From: Methylococcaceae bacterium
GTDB lineage: Bacteria; Pseudomonadota; Gammaproteobacteria; Methylococcales; Methylomonadaceae
Direction: 5' to 3'
DNA length: 64,000 nt
Assembly (NCBI GenBank): GCA_016715325.1
Contig: JADKAL010000002.1
Span: forward strand, 248,001-312,000
Below the pieces are notes generated by a model, which made no database searches, was not told the origin of the DNA, and was given only the letters and a program-made list of their open reading frames with translations. The translations under genes and the position numbers were made by a program. Positions 17,652-26,322 of the stretch are shown piece by piece. Numbering within the stretch: the first letter of the stretch is position 1; every line of letters begins with the position of its first letter.

Positions 17652-18685
17652 GAAATGTCGGATATTGCCGTTGATATTTCATTGGTTCCGGCTAAATTGA
17701 CTTCTTCTTGCTGCTGGCGGCGTTTTAATTTAGCTTCCCGTTTTGCGATTAAGGCTTTGGCTGCTTCCGAACCGATGTGTTTTTCACCGCGTAGTTTTGC
17801 TAGTTCTATCTGTTTTTCGCGTTCGGCAAAGCGCTGCTTCTGTTCAGGTGATTTTTTGTCGTAGCAATGCGGACAACTTACGCCGATTTCGTACATCGGG
17901 CTAGCTTTGTCGGCTTCGGTTATCGGCAACCGGCAGGCATGACATTGATCGTATCGGCCTTTTTCCAGTTGGTGATTGACGGTAACGCGGTCGTCGAACA
18001 CAAAACACTCGCCTTGCCAAAGTGTTTCTTCTGCTGGTACGTCTTCAAGGTATTTTAGGATGCCGCCTTTCAGATGGTAAACCTCGTCGAAGCCTTGTTC
18101 TTTGAGGTATGCAGTCGATTTTTCGCAACGAATACCGCCTGTGCAGAACATGGCGACTTTCTTGTGTTTCTCTGGATCGAGATGATCTTTGATGTATTGC
18201 GGAAATTCCCGGAAACTTTCTGTATTCGGATTGATGGCGTTCTTGAAGGTGCCGACTTGGTATTCGTAGTCGTTACGCGTATCGATTAACAATACGTCGG
18301 GATCGCAGATTAGTTCGTTCCAATCTTTCGGGCTGACGTAGGTGCCGACAACGCGTTGAGGGTCGATGCCTTCAACCCCCATAGTAACGATTTCTTTTTT
18401 AAGTTTAACCTTCGTGCGATTAAACGGCGGAACGTCGGTAAAGGATTCTTTATATTCGAGTTCTGCGAGGCGCGGGTCGGATTTCAACCATGTTAGCAAT
18501 GAATCGACGCCTTTTCTCGATCCGGCAATTGTTCCGTTGATACCTTCTTGAGCAAGTAGTAAAGTCCCTTTTACTTGATTGCCTTCCATAACATCGAGTA
18601 ACGGTTGCCGAATTTGCTGGTAATCCGGCAATGATACAAATTTATAAAGTGCGCAAACAACAATAGGCTCGGGAATTGACGTCAT
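17648..18685 (-). CDS. trhO: tRNA uridine(34) hydroxylase, rhodanese family
   Basis: 345 residues matching the YceA/TrhO family. Residues to about 95 form the N-terminal acylphosphatase-like part; a rhodanese domain follows with the active-site loop [10 protein letters not shown] (near 178-188). The C-terminal region has four cysteines in two CxxC-like pairs (Cys-His-Ala-Cys and Cys-Pro-His-Cys) and a basic tail. TrhO makes 5-hydroxyuridine at the tRNA wobble position with oxygen, a step toward cmo5U. First gene of a pair with the thioredoxin-fold gene. Confidence 0.92.
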   Translation of the reverse strand: MTSIPEPIVVCALYKFVSLPDYQQIRQPLLDVMEGNQVKGTLLLAQEGINGTIAGSRKGVDSLLTWLKSDPRLAELEYKESFTDVPPFNRTKVKLKKEIVTMGVEGIDPQRVVGTYVSPKDWNELICDPDVLLIDTRNDYEYQVGTFKNAINPNTESFREFPQYIKDHLDPEKHKKVAMFCTGGIRCEKSTAYLKEQGFDEVYHLKGGILKYLEDVPAEETLWQGECFVFDDRVTVNHQLEKGRYDQCHACRLPITEADKASPMYEIGVSCPHCYDKKSPEQKQRFAEREKQIELAKLRGEKHIGSEAAKALIAKREAKLKRRQQQEEVNLAGTNEISTAISDIS

Positions 18686-18733
18686 GATAAAACTAAGAAT
18701 TAATCGGTAACTCCTGTGTGGAGCCTTTAAGTC

Positions 18734-19198
18734 TCACATCTGGGATTGTAGGTAGTTTTGAATGCCGATTTTACCCATTAATTCAAACTGTGTCTCTAAC
18801 CAGTCGACATGTTCTTCTTCGTTTTCGAGTATATGTTCAAATATTTCTCTGGAAACGTAGTCTTTGACCTGTTCGCAGTAAGCAATGGCTTCTCTGAGCG
18901 GCGGGATGGCTTCATGTTCCAATTTAAGATCGCAATTAAGCATTTCTTCCGGATTTTCGCCGATCATCACTCTGCCCAGATTTTGCACATTGGGCAACCC
19001 TTCCAGAAACAAAATACGCTCGATTAGTATGTCGGCGTGTTTCATCTCGTCAATGGATTCGTGATATTCCTTTTCGTTGAGCTTGCTGAAGCCCCAATTT
19101 TTAAACATCCTAGCATGCAGGAAGTATTGGTTGATAGCGGTGAGTTCGTTGGTGAGTGCTTTATTAAGAAATTCAATAACTTTAGTGTCGCCTTTCAT
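18734..19198 (-). CDS. bfr: Bacterioferritin
   Basis: 154 residues, close to the E. coli protein in length and start. The ferroxidase ligands are in place: Glu18, Glu51 and His54 in the Ile-Asp-Glu-Met-Lys-His-Ala-Asp segment, and later Glu-Glu-Glu-His. Met52 is the haem ligand shared by two subunits. The 24-subunit cage stores iron as ferric mineral in the cytoplasm. It lies 21 bases downstream of bfd, whose product helps release the iron, and both would respond to the Fur-box-like site upstream of bfd. Confidence 0.97.
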   Translation of the reverse strand: MKGDTKVIEFLNKALTNELTAINQYFLHARMFKNWGFSKLNEKEYHESIDEMKHADILIERILFLEGLPNVQNLGRVMIGENPEEMLNCDLKLEHEAIPPLREAIAYCEQVKDYVSREIFEHILENEEEHVDWLETQFELMGKIGIQNYLQSQM

Positions 19199-19219
19199 TG
19201 TTCTATCTCGTCAAGCCAG

Positions 19220-19438
19220 TTAAGCTGCGAGTATAGAATGATTTGGCTGATTTTGCATTAGGTATTGGTTGCAAGACTGTTCATGATTACTCAACAGTTC
19301 TTTAACGTGAGGATTGCATTTGCCGCAATCGCCGCCCACGCCCAAGCATTTGAATAATTCTCGCCGCGAACAAACACCCTCGCTGATGGCGCGTTTTATT
19401 TGGGTATCTGTTACGGCTTTGCAAACGCAGACGTACAT
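19220..19438 (-). CDS. bfd: Bacterioferritin-associated ferredoxin
   Basis: 72 residues with the Bfd-type [2Fe-2S] pattern: Cys4 and Cys6 (Met-Tyr-Val-Cys-Val-Cys), then Cys38 and Cys41 in Gly-Asp-Cys-Gly-Lys-Cys. Bfd docks on bacterioferritin and passes electrons to its haem so that stored iron is reduced and released. Placed directly before bfr on the same strand, with a probable Fur site upstream: iron shortage would switch on release. The C-terminal 20 residues are an extra polar tail. Confidence 0.95.
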   Translation of the reverse strand: MYVCVCKAVTDTQIKRAISEGVCSRRELFKCLGVGGDCGKCNPHVKELLSNHEQSCNQYLMQNQPNHSILAA

Positions 19439-19468
19439 AAATTTTATCCTGAATAACTAACTCTTATG

Positions 19469-19491
19469 TTAATGATAACAATTCTCATTAA
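19469..19491. promoter_or_regulatory. Fur-box-like site upstream of bfd
   Basis: TTAATGATAACAATTCTCATTAA has perfect 7-base outer arms (TTAATGA/TCATTAA) and resembles the 19-bp Fur consensus in a 9-1-9 arrangement. It ends about 31 bases upstream of the bfd start, where a repressor would block the promoter. Also in the copA upstream gap (19439-19720), where nothing else stood out. Confidence 0.6.
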
Positions 19492-19720
19492 AAAAGCAAG
19501 ATTGCTCTGAAATTATTTTTGCTTGCCATATCACAATTTAAGAGAGAAAGTTAAAAGGCATTTTATGCCGGACATTATGAAAAATAACTGAATCGTTTGT
19601 TTGTCGCTGAACCTTTGACCAAAAATTCGACTCCAAGATAGCTATGCTTAGCACTACCTATTTTTAATTCAAATTCACCCATTTCACTTCATTCAAATGT
19701 CTACGGTAGCTGAATAACGA

Positions 19721-21520
19721 ATGACCTTAAAATCCCGTTCCACCTTGGCTTTAAACGGACTACCACGTCGCAAATTCCTTAAAAGATTAGCCCAAGCCGG
19801 TCTTTTCTTGGCAACATGGCCTTATCTTAAAAATACGAAAGCACAGCCGGATTTGCACGTCGCTCCTGTGCTAACTGGCACGGAGTTTGATCTCACAATC
19901 GCAAATACGCCGATTAATATTACCGGTACTGAACGAATAGCCACGACCATCAATGGCTCATTACCCGGCCCGACTTTGTACTGGCGTGAGGGCGATACTG
20001 TAACGCTTCGGGTAAAAAACCTGCTTTTAGAGGAAACCTCCATTCATTGGCACGGCATTATTTTGCCTTATCAAATGGATGGCGCGCCGCAAATCAGTTT
20101 TAACGGTATCGCGCCTGGAGAAACATTCACTTACCGCTTTAAGGTGCAACAATCCGGCACTTACTGGTATCACTCGCACTCGGAGATGCAGGAACAAACC
20201 GGTTTATATGGGGCGATTGTTATTGAACCGGCGATGCCAGACACTATCCAATCTGATCGCGATTACGTGGTCTTACTGTCCGATTGGACGGATGAAGATC
20301 CGATGGCTGTGTTCGGTAAGCTCAAAAAAGAGAGTGCTTATTACAATTATAACCAACCGACGGTCATTGATTTCTTTAAAGATACTGCCAAAGAAGGCAT
20401 TCAGTCTGCGTTCGAAAAGCGCCATATGTGGAACATGATGCGGATGAACCGAACCGATTTATCGGATATTTCCGCATCGACCTACACCTATTTGGTCAAT
20501 GGTAAACCCAGTGCTGAAAACTGGTTAGGTTTATTCAAACCGGGCGAAAAAGTCCGATTACGCTTTGTTAATACTTCCGCGCAATCGTTTTTCGATGTGC
20601 GGATTCCCGGCTTAAAGATGACGGTTGTGGCGGCGGACGGGCAAAACGTCGATCCGATAGAGGTTGATGAGTTCCGTATCGGATTGGCGGAAAATTATGA
20701 TGTCATCGTCACCCCGGAAGAAAAGGCGTATACGCTTTTTGCGCAATCCATGGATCGTACCGGTTGTGTCCACGGTACTTTAGCTACGCTACCGGGTTTG
20801 ACAGCGCCAGTGCCAGTTCTAGATAAGGCCGAACCGCTTACGATGGAAGATATGATGGGGGCAATGGATCATTCGATAGATCACGGTATGGCAGACATGG
20901 ATCATAGCAAAATGACGCCCGAGCAAATGAACCACATGAATCACAGTATGCACAACATGGACGGCATGGCTGGATCCCAGGCTACCAACAAGAAAGTCGC
21001 CCAAGCACACCATGCCAACACAGAATTTGGCGCCAGCGTAGATATGCGGGTTGATACGCCGCGGACTAACCTTGACGATCCGGGTATCGGATTACGGAAT
21101 AACGGCAGACGGGTGCTGACCTATGCCGACTTGCACACAACCGGCGGCGCGTTGGATACTAGGCCACCGACAAGGGAGATTGAACTGCATCTGACAGGCA
21201 ATATGCAGCGCTACACTTGGTCGTTTGACGGTTTGGAATACAACCGAGCAAACCCCATCCATTTTCGTCATGGCGAACGTTTTCGGGTTATTCTGGTAAA
21301 TGACACGATGATGACGCATCCCATTCATTTACACGGCATGTGGAGCGAACTGGAAACGCCGGACGGGCAATTTCAGGCGCGGAAACATACCATCGTTGTC
21401 CAACCCGCACAGCGCGTGACTTTCTTAGTCACTGCCGATGCGCTAGGTCGCTGGCCGTGGCATTGCCATTTGTTCTATCACATGCACGCAGGTATGTTCC
21501 GGGAAGTGGTGGTTTCTTGA
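19721..21520 (+). CDS. copA: Copper-resistance multicopper oxidase
   Basis: 599 residues of the CopA/PcoA family. A twin-arginine signal (Pro-Arg-Arg-Lys-Phe-Leu-Lys, 15-21) exports the folded enzyme to the periplasm. Copper motifs are complete: His-Trp-His-Gly (near 109), His-Ser-His-Ser (near 151), His-Pro-Ile-His-Leu-His-Gly near 532, and His-Cys-His-Leu-Phe-Tyr-His-Met-His-Ala-Gly-Met near 580 holding type 1 and type 2/3 ligands. Residues about 375-425 are a Met/His/Asp-rich stretch that probably collects copper. It oxidises Cu(I), lowering its toxicity. Followed 46 bases later by copB. Confidence 0.93.
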   Translation: MTLKSRSTLALNGLPRRKFLKRLAQAGLFLATWPYLKNTKAQPDLHVAPVLTGTEFDLTIANTPINITGTERIATTINGSLPGPTLYWREGDTVTLRVKNLLLEETSIHWHGIILPYQMDGAPQISFNGIAPGETFTYRFKVQQSGTYWYHSHSEMQEQTGLYGAIVIEPAMPDTIQSDRDYVVLLSDWTDEDPMAVFGKLKKESAYYNYNQPTVIDFFKDTAKEGIQSAFEKRHMWNMMRMNRTDLSDISASTYTYLVNGKPSAENWLGLFKPGEKVRLRFVNTSAQSFFDVRIPGLKMTVVAADGQNVDPIEVDEFRIGLAENYDVIVTPEEKAYTLFAQSMDRTGCVHGTLATLPGLTAPVPVLDKAEPLTMEDMMGAMDHSIDHGMADMDHSKMTPEQMNHMNHSMHNMDGMAGSQATNKKVAQAHHANTEFGASVDMRVDTPRTNLDDPGIGLRNNGRRVLTYADLHTTGGALDTRPPTREIELHLTGNMQRYTWSFDGLEYNRANPIHFRHGERFRVILVNDTMMTHPIHLHGMWSELETPDGQFQARKHTIVVQPAQRVTFLVTADALGRWPWHCHLFYHMHAGMFREVVVS

Positions 21521-21566
21521 CGGTGTCATACTTGAGCATTGCACTTTTTCGCGTTGAAAGTATCTA

Positions 21567-22508
21567 TTGCCAGCGGTTTTTGAAAAACTTAACAATCATC
21601 AAATAAGCTATTTTTCAGTCCTTGTCGTAAAAGTGGTTTTAATGCTGTCGATCACTTTGTACCAGAGTGCATGGGCGGAAGAATCAGCGCATGATCATGA
21701 GCATATGAACCATGCCGAAATGATGAGCCACGAATCCATGATTGCTAACGAGTCTATGGAATATGATGTCGGCAATCAAACAGACCAAGGCATACAAGCG
21801 CTTAAAAATAAGCGCGATCCCAATGATTATACTGACGGCCTTGATTTCAGCGGCTTATCGAAACCAATAATGGGGGATGAAGATTATCTAGGTTCGGTCA
21901 TAGTCGATCGTTTGGAGGGTGTTGACGCACGGGATGATTTCTCGATGACTTACGATTGGCAAGCCTGGTATGGGCAAGACTACGATAAGGTTGTCGTTAG
22001 GGCGGAGGGTGAAATCGACCAGGGGACATTCAAAAATGCCCGTAATGAAGCACTATGGGCGCACGCCTTGACCCCTTTTTGGGATACTCAACTAGGCGTA
22101 CGTATCGACAGCGGATTAGGTACGGACCGGGTTTGGGGCGCATTTGGCGTACAAGGTTTTGCGCCTTATTGGATTTATATAGAAGCGACGGGGTATGTCG
22201 GCGAAGGAGGTCGGACAGCCTTCCGGCTTGAAACCGAATACGATGTGCTCATCACCCAAAATCTGATACTTCAACCTCGTATCGAGGTCAATTTTTATAG
22301 CGAAAGCGATTCTTCTCGTTTAGTTAGCAGCGGCTTATCTAATATAGAAGCGGGAATGCGTTTACGTTATGAAATTAAACGGGAATTTTCACCTTATGTC
22401 GGCATAGAATGGGCAAGTACATTCGGTTCTTCTGCGGATATTATAAGGTCGCAAGGGAATCAATCGGAAGAAACCCGCTTTGTCGCGGGGGTGCATTTTT
22501 GGTTTTGA
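21567..22508 (+). CDS. copB: Copper resistance outer membrane protein B
   Basis: Up to 313 residues. A hydrophobic signal segment at about 16-35 ends in Ala-Trp-Ala. Right after it comes a His/Met-rich acidic stretch (His-Asp-His-Glu-His-Met-Asn-His, 43-50 and on) that should bind copper. The remaining ~220 residues alternate as in an outer membrane beta-barrel and end in aromatic Trp-Phe. The start is a problem: the frame opens with TTG at 21567 and the next ATG (21642) would cut into the signal peptide, so TTG or another non-ATG codon is likely. Works with CopA. Confidence 0.88.
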   Translation: MPAVFEKLNNHQISYFSVLVVKVVLMLSITLYQSAWAEESAHDHEHMNHAEMMSHESMIANESMEYDVGNQTDQGIQALKNKRDPNDYTDGLDFSGLSKPIMGDEDYLGSVIVDRLEGVDARDDFSMTYDWQAWYGQDYDKVVVRAEGEIDQGTFKNARNEALWAHALTPFWDTQLGVRIDSGLGTDRVWGAFGVQGFAPYWIYIEATGYVGEGGRTAFRLETEYDVLITQNLILQPRIEVNFYSESDSSRLVSSGLSNIEAGMRLRYEIKREFSPYVGIEWASTFGSSADIIRSQGNQSEETRFVAGVHFWF

Positions 22509-22519
22509 TTCGGATAAAT

Positions 22520-22569
22520 AAAAAAGACCGTTAAGTTTTTTGTTTGTAATTTATCTACCGGCCTTTTAT
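22520..22569 (+). terminator. Terminator-like inverted repeat after copB
   Basis: AAAAAGACCG and CCGGCCTTTT pair as imperfect arms (about 9 of 11 bases) around an AT-rich centre that contains a T-run. It starts about 12 bases after the copB stop. Confidence 0.4.
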
Positions 22570-22586
22570 GGTCTAAGTCTTAGTAC

Positions 22587-22639
22587 TGGACTTGTCGAAG
22601 CACATGCTACCTTTCGACTGGTTCAATAACCTAGAACGG
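22587..22639. repeat. Degenerate REP-like repeat
   Basis: GGACTTGTCGAAGCACATGC and CTTTCGACTGGTTCAATAAC are decayed opposed copies of the unit at 16902-16960. It sits between the convergent copB and tag genes. Confidence 0.35.
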
Positions 22640-22716
22640 ATGGAATAGATACTTTACTAGGCTTAATCTATAATCGAAAGATATGTTGAATTAATCCGTG
22701 TTTGTCCGAATTAAAA

Positions 22717-23292
22717 CTATATTTCTGCCAACAGTTTAACTTCCTTGTGCCGGAAACAATCTATCGTATGGTCGTTTACCATCCCTGTTGCCTGCATGTG
22801 AGCATAAACAATAACGCTACCGACAAATTTAAACCCGCGCTTTTTTAAATCCCGGCTGATAAGGTCTGATAAATTTGTGGAGGCTGGAAGCTCGCGGTGT
22901 TCTTGCCAACTATTTTGAATCGGTTGGCCGTCAACGAACTGCCAGATGAACTTATCGAAACTGCCGAATTCCTCTTGAACTTTGATAAAAGCTTGGGCGT
23001 TAGTGACGGCGGCGTTTATTTTAAGCCGGTTGCGGACGATAGCGGAATTATTGATTAGATCTTCGATTTTAGCTTCGTCATAATGAGCGACTTTTCGAAC
23101 GTCGAAATTATCGAAAGCTTGCCGATAACCTTCTCGTTTATTCAAAATAGTCGACCAGCTTAAACCGGCTTGTGCACCTTCCAGCAGCAAAAATTCGAAC
23201 AAATGCCGGTCATCGTGAACGGGGACTCCCCATTCATTGTCGTGATAATGCTCTTCACTTGGGCTGTTAAGCGCCCATTTACATTTTGTCAT
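22717..23292 (-). CDS. tag: DNA-3-methyladenine glycosylase I
   Basis: 191 residues of the Tag family, which removes 3-methyladenine from alkylated DNA to begin base excision repair. The N-terminus has Cys4 and Trp6, then His-Asp-Asn-Glu-Trp-Gly-Val-Pro (17-24); Leu-Leu-Leu-Glu-Gly-Ala-Gln-Ala-Gly-Leu-Ser-Trp (35-46) forms the adenine pocket. Asp-His-Thr-Ile-Asp-Cys-Phe-Arg-His near 174-182 gives the last zinc ligands (His, Cys), matching the E. coli zinc site. Monocistronic. Confidence 0.95.
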   Translation of the reverse strand: MTKCKWALNSPSEEHYHDNEWGVPVHDDRHLFEFLLLEGAQAGLSWSTILNKREGYRQAFDNFDVRKVAHYDEAKIEDLINNSAIVRNRLKINAAVTNAQAFIKVQEEFGSFDKFIWQFVDGQPIQNSWQEHRELPASTNLSDLISRDLKKRGFKFVGSVIVYAHMQATGMVNDHTIDCFRHKEVKLLAEI

Positions 23293-23483
23293 CGGCTTTC
23301 ATCTAACGTGGAGTTTTAGCGAGTTTGGACAGCATAAGTGAAGTGTCACCTAGCTTAATGCTTTCTTAATCATGACTATACTACACTCGCTGTCCATGAT
23401 TGAATATGCCATACAAAAAAATTAATGAACGTTTACTCGATATTTACAAAACAAATATTCGTTCGAGCGGTAAATAAATCGTT

Positions 23484-24851
23484 ATGTTAATAGTAAAAAA
23501 ACTCACGTTATTTACCGGTTTGTTTGCACTGGTCTTACTTTTAAGCGGATGCCAAACATTAAGCCGTTACTTTTCCGGCGGCGAACCCCGCGTTGTTGAA
23601 ACGCCGAAAATACAACTGCAAACCGATATCGATAAGCACGAGTACGATTTGGTCGGCGATCAGACCATCGTAGGTGAAATCGCCTCGGTAGAGACCCAGG
23701 AGAACGACACCTTGCCCGATGTCGCGCGGCATTTCGGTCTAGGTTACAATGACATAACCGCAGCGAATACGGGTGTGTCTCCGTGGACGCCCAGAGCAAA
23801 TAGCCGGGTTCTTTTGCCTTTGCAGTTCATTCTTCCCGATGCGCCGAGGAAAGGCATTGTATTGAATGTCGCAAATATGCGGATGTTCTATTATCCAAAA
23901 AAAGAGCGAAATAAAGTCTATACCTATCCGGTCGGTATCGGTCGCGACGGTTGGAATACGCCGATGGGTGCGACGAGTATCGCGGTTAAAACCGCTAATC
24001 CCGATTGGCATGTGCCGCCCTCCATTCATCGCGAACATGCTGAAAAAGGACACATACTTCCCAGCGTTGTGCGTTCCGGCCCTGAAAATCCTTTAGGTTA
24101 TTATGCGATGCGCCTTGCCATCGGAAGCTATCTTATTCATGGGACTAACAAACCTTTCGGAATTGGAATGCAGATCAGTCACGGCTGCGTTCAGATGTAC
24201 CCGGAAGATATCGAAGTCTTGTTCAAAAAAGTGCCTGTCGGTACGTCTGTCAAAATTGTTCACGATCCTTACCTGACGGCATGGGACAACAACATGCTTT
24301 ATCTTGAGGCGAATGAGCCTTTAGAAAAATGGTTAAACAATAAACGTCAACTTAAAAAGCAAGTCTCTAAAGAACTAACCAAACTGGCTAAGCAACATAA
24401 TGTGACGGTTGATTGGGATAAGGTCGATAAAGTTATCGACCGTGCCGACGGTATTCCTACGCCGGTGCTGGTTAACAGCCCCGATATAGCCGACATTTCG
24501 AAGGCGGCGGTGCAATTGGCGCATCCCGAAAAACTTTACGGGCAGCCCGAGTTGGTCGAATTGACCGACAACGATTGGGCAATGCTCGTTGCAACCTTCG
24601 ACAACGAAAACGATGCCCGAAAATTAGCGGCCATGTTAAATCATCAGGGACCGCCCATCCCATCCAGGCAAGTTGCAGTCAACAAAGCCTATCAGGTTGT
24701 TGCCGGTCCCTTTAAAAGTAAAAAACAGGCAAAAGAAGCCGCTAGTCGAATTCGTTTCGATTTTGAGATTGAGGCGAAACTTCTAAAGCCCAAAGACGAA
24801 TCCTTACAGAAAACGAAAGAGCCTTCTAAATTAGCCGTTAGCAAGCTTTGA
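23484..24851 (+). CDS. L,D-transpeptidase lipoprotein with LysM and SPOR domains
   Basis: 455 residues. The signal peptide ends in Leu-Ser-Gly-Cys (20-23), a lipobox. A LysM-like segment at about 70-112 should bind peptidoglycan. A YkuD catalytic domain follows (about 120-260) with the active-site Ile-Ser-His-Gly-Cys-Val-Gln-Met near 227-234 and a His-Gly-Thr upstream. The C-terminal part (about 365-435) looks like a SPOR domain, another peptidoglycan binder that goes to septal glycan. The enzyme makes 3-3 cross-links or attaches lipoprotein to the wall. The extra SPOR domain is less usual in this family. Next gene converges 17 bases away. Confidence 0.85.
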   Translation: MLIVKKLTLFTGLFALVLLLSGCQTLSRYFSGGEPRVVETPKIQLQTDIDKHEYDLVGDQTIVGEIASVETQENDTLPDVARHFGLGYNDITAANTGVSPWTPRANSRVLLPLQFILPDAPRKGIVLNVANMRMFYYPKKERNKVYTYPVGIGRDGWNTPMGATSIAVKTANPDWHVPPSIHREHAEKGHILPSVVRSGPENPLGYYAMRLAIGSYLIHGTNKPFGIGMQISHGCVQMYPEDIEVLFKKVPVGTSVKIVHDPYLTAWDNNMLYLEANEPLEKWLNNKRQLKKQVSKELTKLAKQHNVTVDWDKVDKVIDRADGIPTPVLVNSPDIADISKAAVQLAHPEKLYGQPELVELTDNDWAMLVATFDNENDARKLAAMLNHQGPPIPSRQVAVNKAYQVVAGPFKSKKQAKEAASRIRFDFEIEAKLLKPKDESLQKTKEPSKLAVSKL

Positions 24852-24868
24852 TCTTTGATTAACAAAAG

Positions 24869-25294
24869 TTAAAAGGGAATATCGTCGTCGTAATCTTCGC
24901 TAAAGTTATCGCGACCGCCTTGCGGGGCAGCAGTTTGCGGCCCTGAAGGTTGATAGGCCTGTTGGCTAGCACTGCTTTCGCTTCTTTTCCCGATTAAATC
25001 GATGATATTGGCGTTCAATTCCAGGCTGGTTTTCATGCTGCCGTCGTTGGCTTTATACTCGCTTTGAGTCAGTTCCCCGGAAACAAAAACCTGCTGTCCT
25101 TTCTTAAGATAATTCTGCAAACCGCCTTCAGCGCGTTTGCCGAATAACGCTACGCGAACCCATAGCGTTTGTTGCTTGTCGCCAAAACCGATGTTATTGG
25201 CGACCGTTACGCTTAACACGGCCAATCCCGAAGGTGTATAACGAACTTCCGCATCGCGCCCGACTGTGCCCGTAAAACTAAAAACATTACTCAT
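24869..25294 (-). CDS. ssb: Short single-stranded DNA-binding protein
   Basis: 141 residues. The OB fold covers residues 1-105 with the usual start (Phe-Ser-Phe-Thr-Gly-Thr-Val-Gly-Arg-Asp) and Val-Arg-Tyr-Thr-Pro-Ser-Gly-Leu-Ala-Val. A Gln/Ser/Pro-rich linker leads to the acidic tip Asp-Asp-Asp-Ile-Pro-Phe, which binds partner proteins such as RecQ and PriA. It is shorter than E. coli SSB (178) and its OB domain is divergent (Trp-Val-Arg-Val-Ala-Leu-Phe-Gly), so it may be a second, accessory SSB. Single gene. Confidence 0.85.
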   Translation of the reverse strand: MSNVFSFTGTVGRDAEVRYTPSGLAVLSVTVANNIGFGDKQQTLWVRVALFGKRAEGGLQNYLKKGQQVFVSGELTQSEYKANDGSMKTSLELNANIIDLIGKRSESSASQQAYQPSGPQTAAPQGGRDNFSEDYDDDIPF

Positions 25295-25592
25295 TGATTA
25301 CTCGATGGCTGGTTAATAATGCCGATATTATCATTTGGTTTACCCCGATAACCAATAGTTAATATCAGATGACGGACATGAGTCGGATTAACGGCAGCAA
25401 ATTTTTATGATGAATGTGCCGGCTTCTTATCGGTGAGTTCCATCAAATAAGGAGGATTAACCTGCTACCGGCCTAGAAATGACGGATTATGGTGAAAATG
25501 AAGATACGCCGTTCGACATGCGCGTATGATGGACGGTGAATTCGTGAGCTTGGTTGATTTATAATTAATTTTTAAAAATCGGAGGAACAAAC

Positions 25593-26126
25593 ATGTTGAA
25601 CATTATATTATTTTTAATTCCGGTCATTATTATTGCGATTCTAGTGCTTGCATCCAGACAGCCAGCCGATTTTAAAATCACACGAAGCGGAATAATCGCC
25701 GCACCCGCATCGGTCATATTCCCGCATATCAATAATTTACAAAACTGGAATGCCTGGTCTCCGTGGGCAAAGCTCGATCCTAATGCGAAAAATGTCTTTG
25801 AAGGACCGGCAGAAGGTGTCGGCGCTAAAATGAGCTGGGCGGGGAATAGTAAGGTCGGTGTCGGAAGTATGACAAACATGGAAAGTCGTCCAGACGAATA
25901 TATTCGGTTCAAACTGGAGTTTCAAAAGCCGATGCAAGCCACTAATAGTTCAGAGTTTACGTTTGCTCCCGAAGGAGATAAGACAACTATAACGTGGACG
26001 ATGATAGGAACGAATAACTTCATGGGCAAAGTCATGGGAATGATAATGAACTGCGACAAAATGGTCGGTGGACAGTTCGAAAAAGGCTTGGCGGATTTAA
26101 AAGCGATAATTGAATTGCAAAAATAA
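25593..26126 (+). CDS. SRPBCC family protein
   Basis: 177 residues with a strong CGGAGGA ribosome site. An N-terminal hydrophobic segment (2-19) acts as a membrane anchor or signal. A START-like/SRPBCC fold follows: Ile-Ile-Ala-Ala-Pro-Ala-Ser-Val-Ile-Phe-Pro-His-Ile-Asn (35-48), Trp-Asn-Ala-Trp-Ser-Pro-Trp (53-59), and a late Met-Gly-Lys-Val-Met-Gly segment. These are typical of polyketide cyclase/dehydrase-like proteins that bind small hydrophobic ligands. The ligand is unknown. Lone gene. Confidence 0.75.
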   Translation: MLNIILFLIPVIIIAILVLASRQPADFKITRSGIIAAPASVIFPHINNLQNWNAWSPWAKLDPNAKNVFEGPAEGVGAKMSWAGNSKVGVGSMTNMESRPDEYIRFKLEFQKPMQATNSSEFTFAPEGDKTTITWTMIGTNNFMGKVMGMIMNCDKMVGGQFEKGLADLKAIIELQK

Positions 26127-26200
26127 AAAGGCAATTCCTTTTTTACTGCTGTAGGCAAACTGACAATAAAGCGGATAATTTTCAAGTTACTAAGTTAATA

Positions 26201-26228
26201 TTGAGCCACTTATTGCAAAGTGGCTCAA
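26201..26228. terminator. Bidirectional terminator-like hairpin
   Basis: TTGAGCCACTT and AAGTGGCTCAA are perfect 11-base arms around a 6-base loop, between the convergent SRPBCC and ppnN genes. The T-run that follows is short and interrupted. Confidence 0.5.
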
Positions 26229-26322
26229 CAATTTAATTAGGTTGAACGTGAACATTACCGATTCAAAGCAGGTAGTTAATGACTAAGATTGCTTTATTTC
26301 GCTAGTGATTTAAAAGTTAAAA

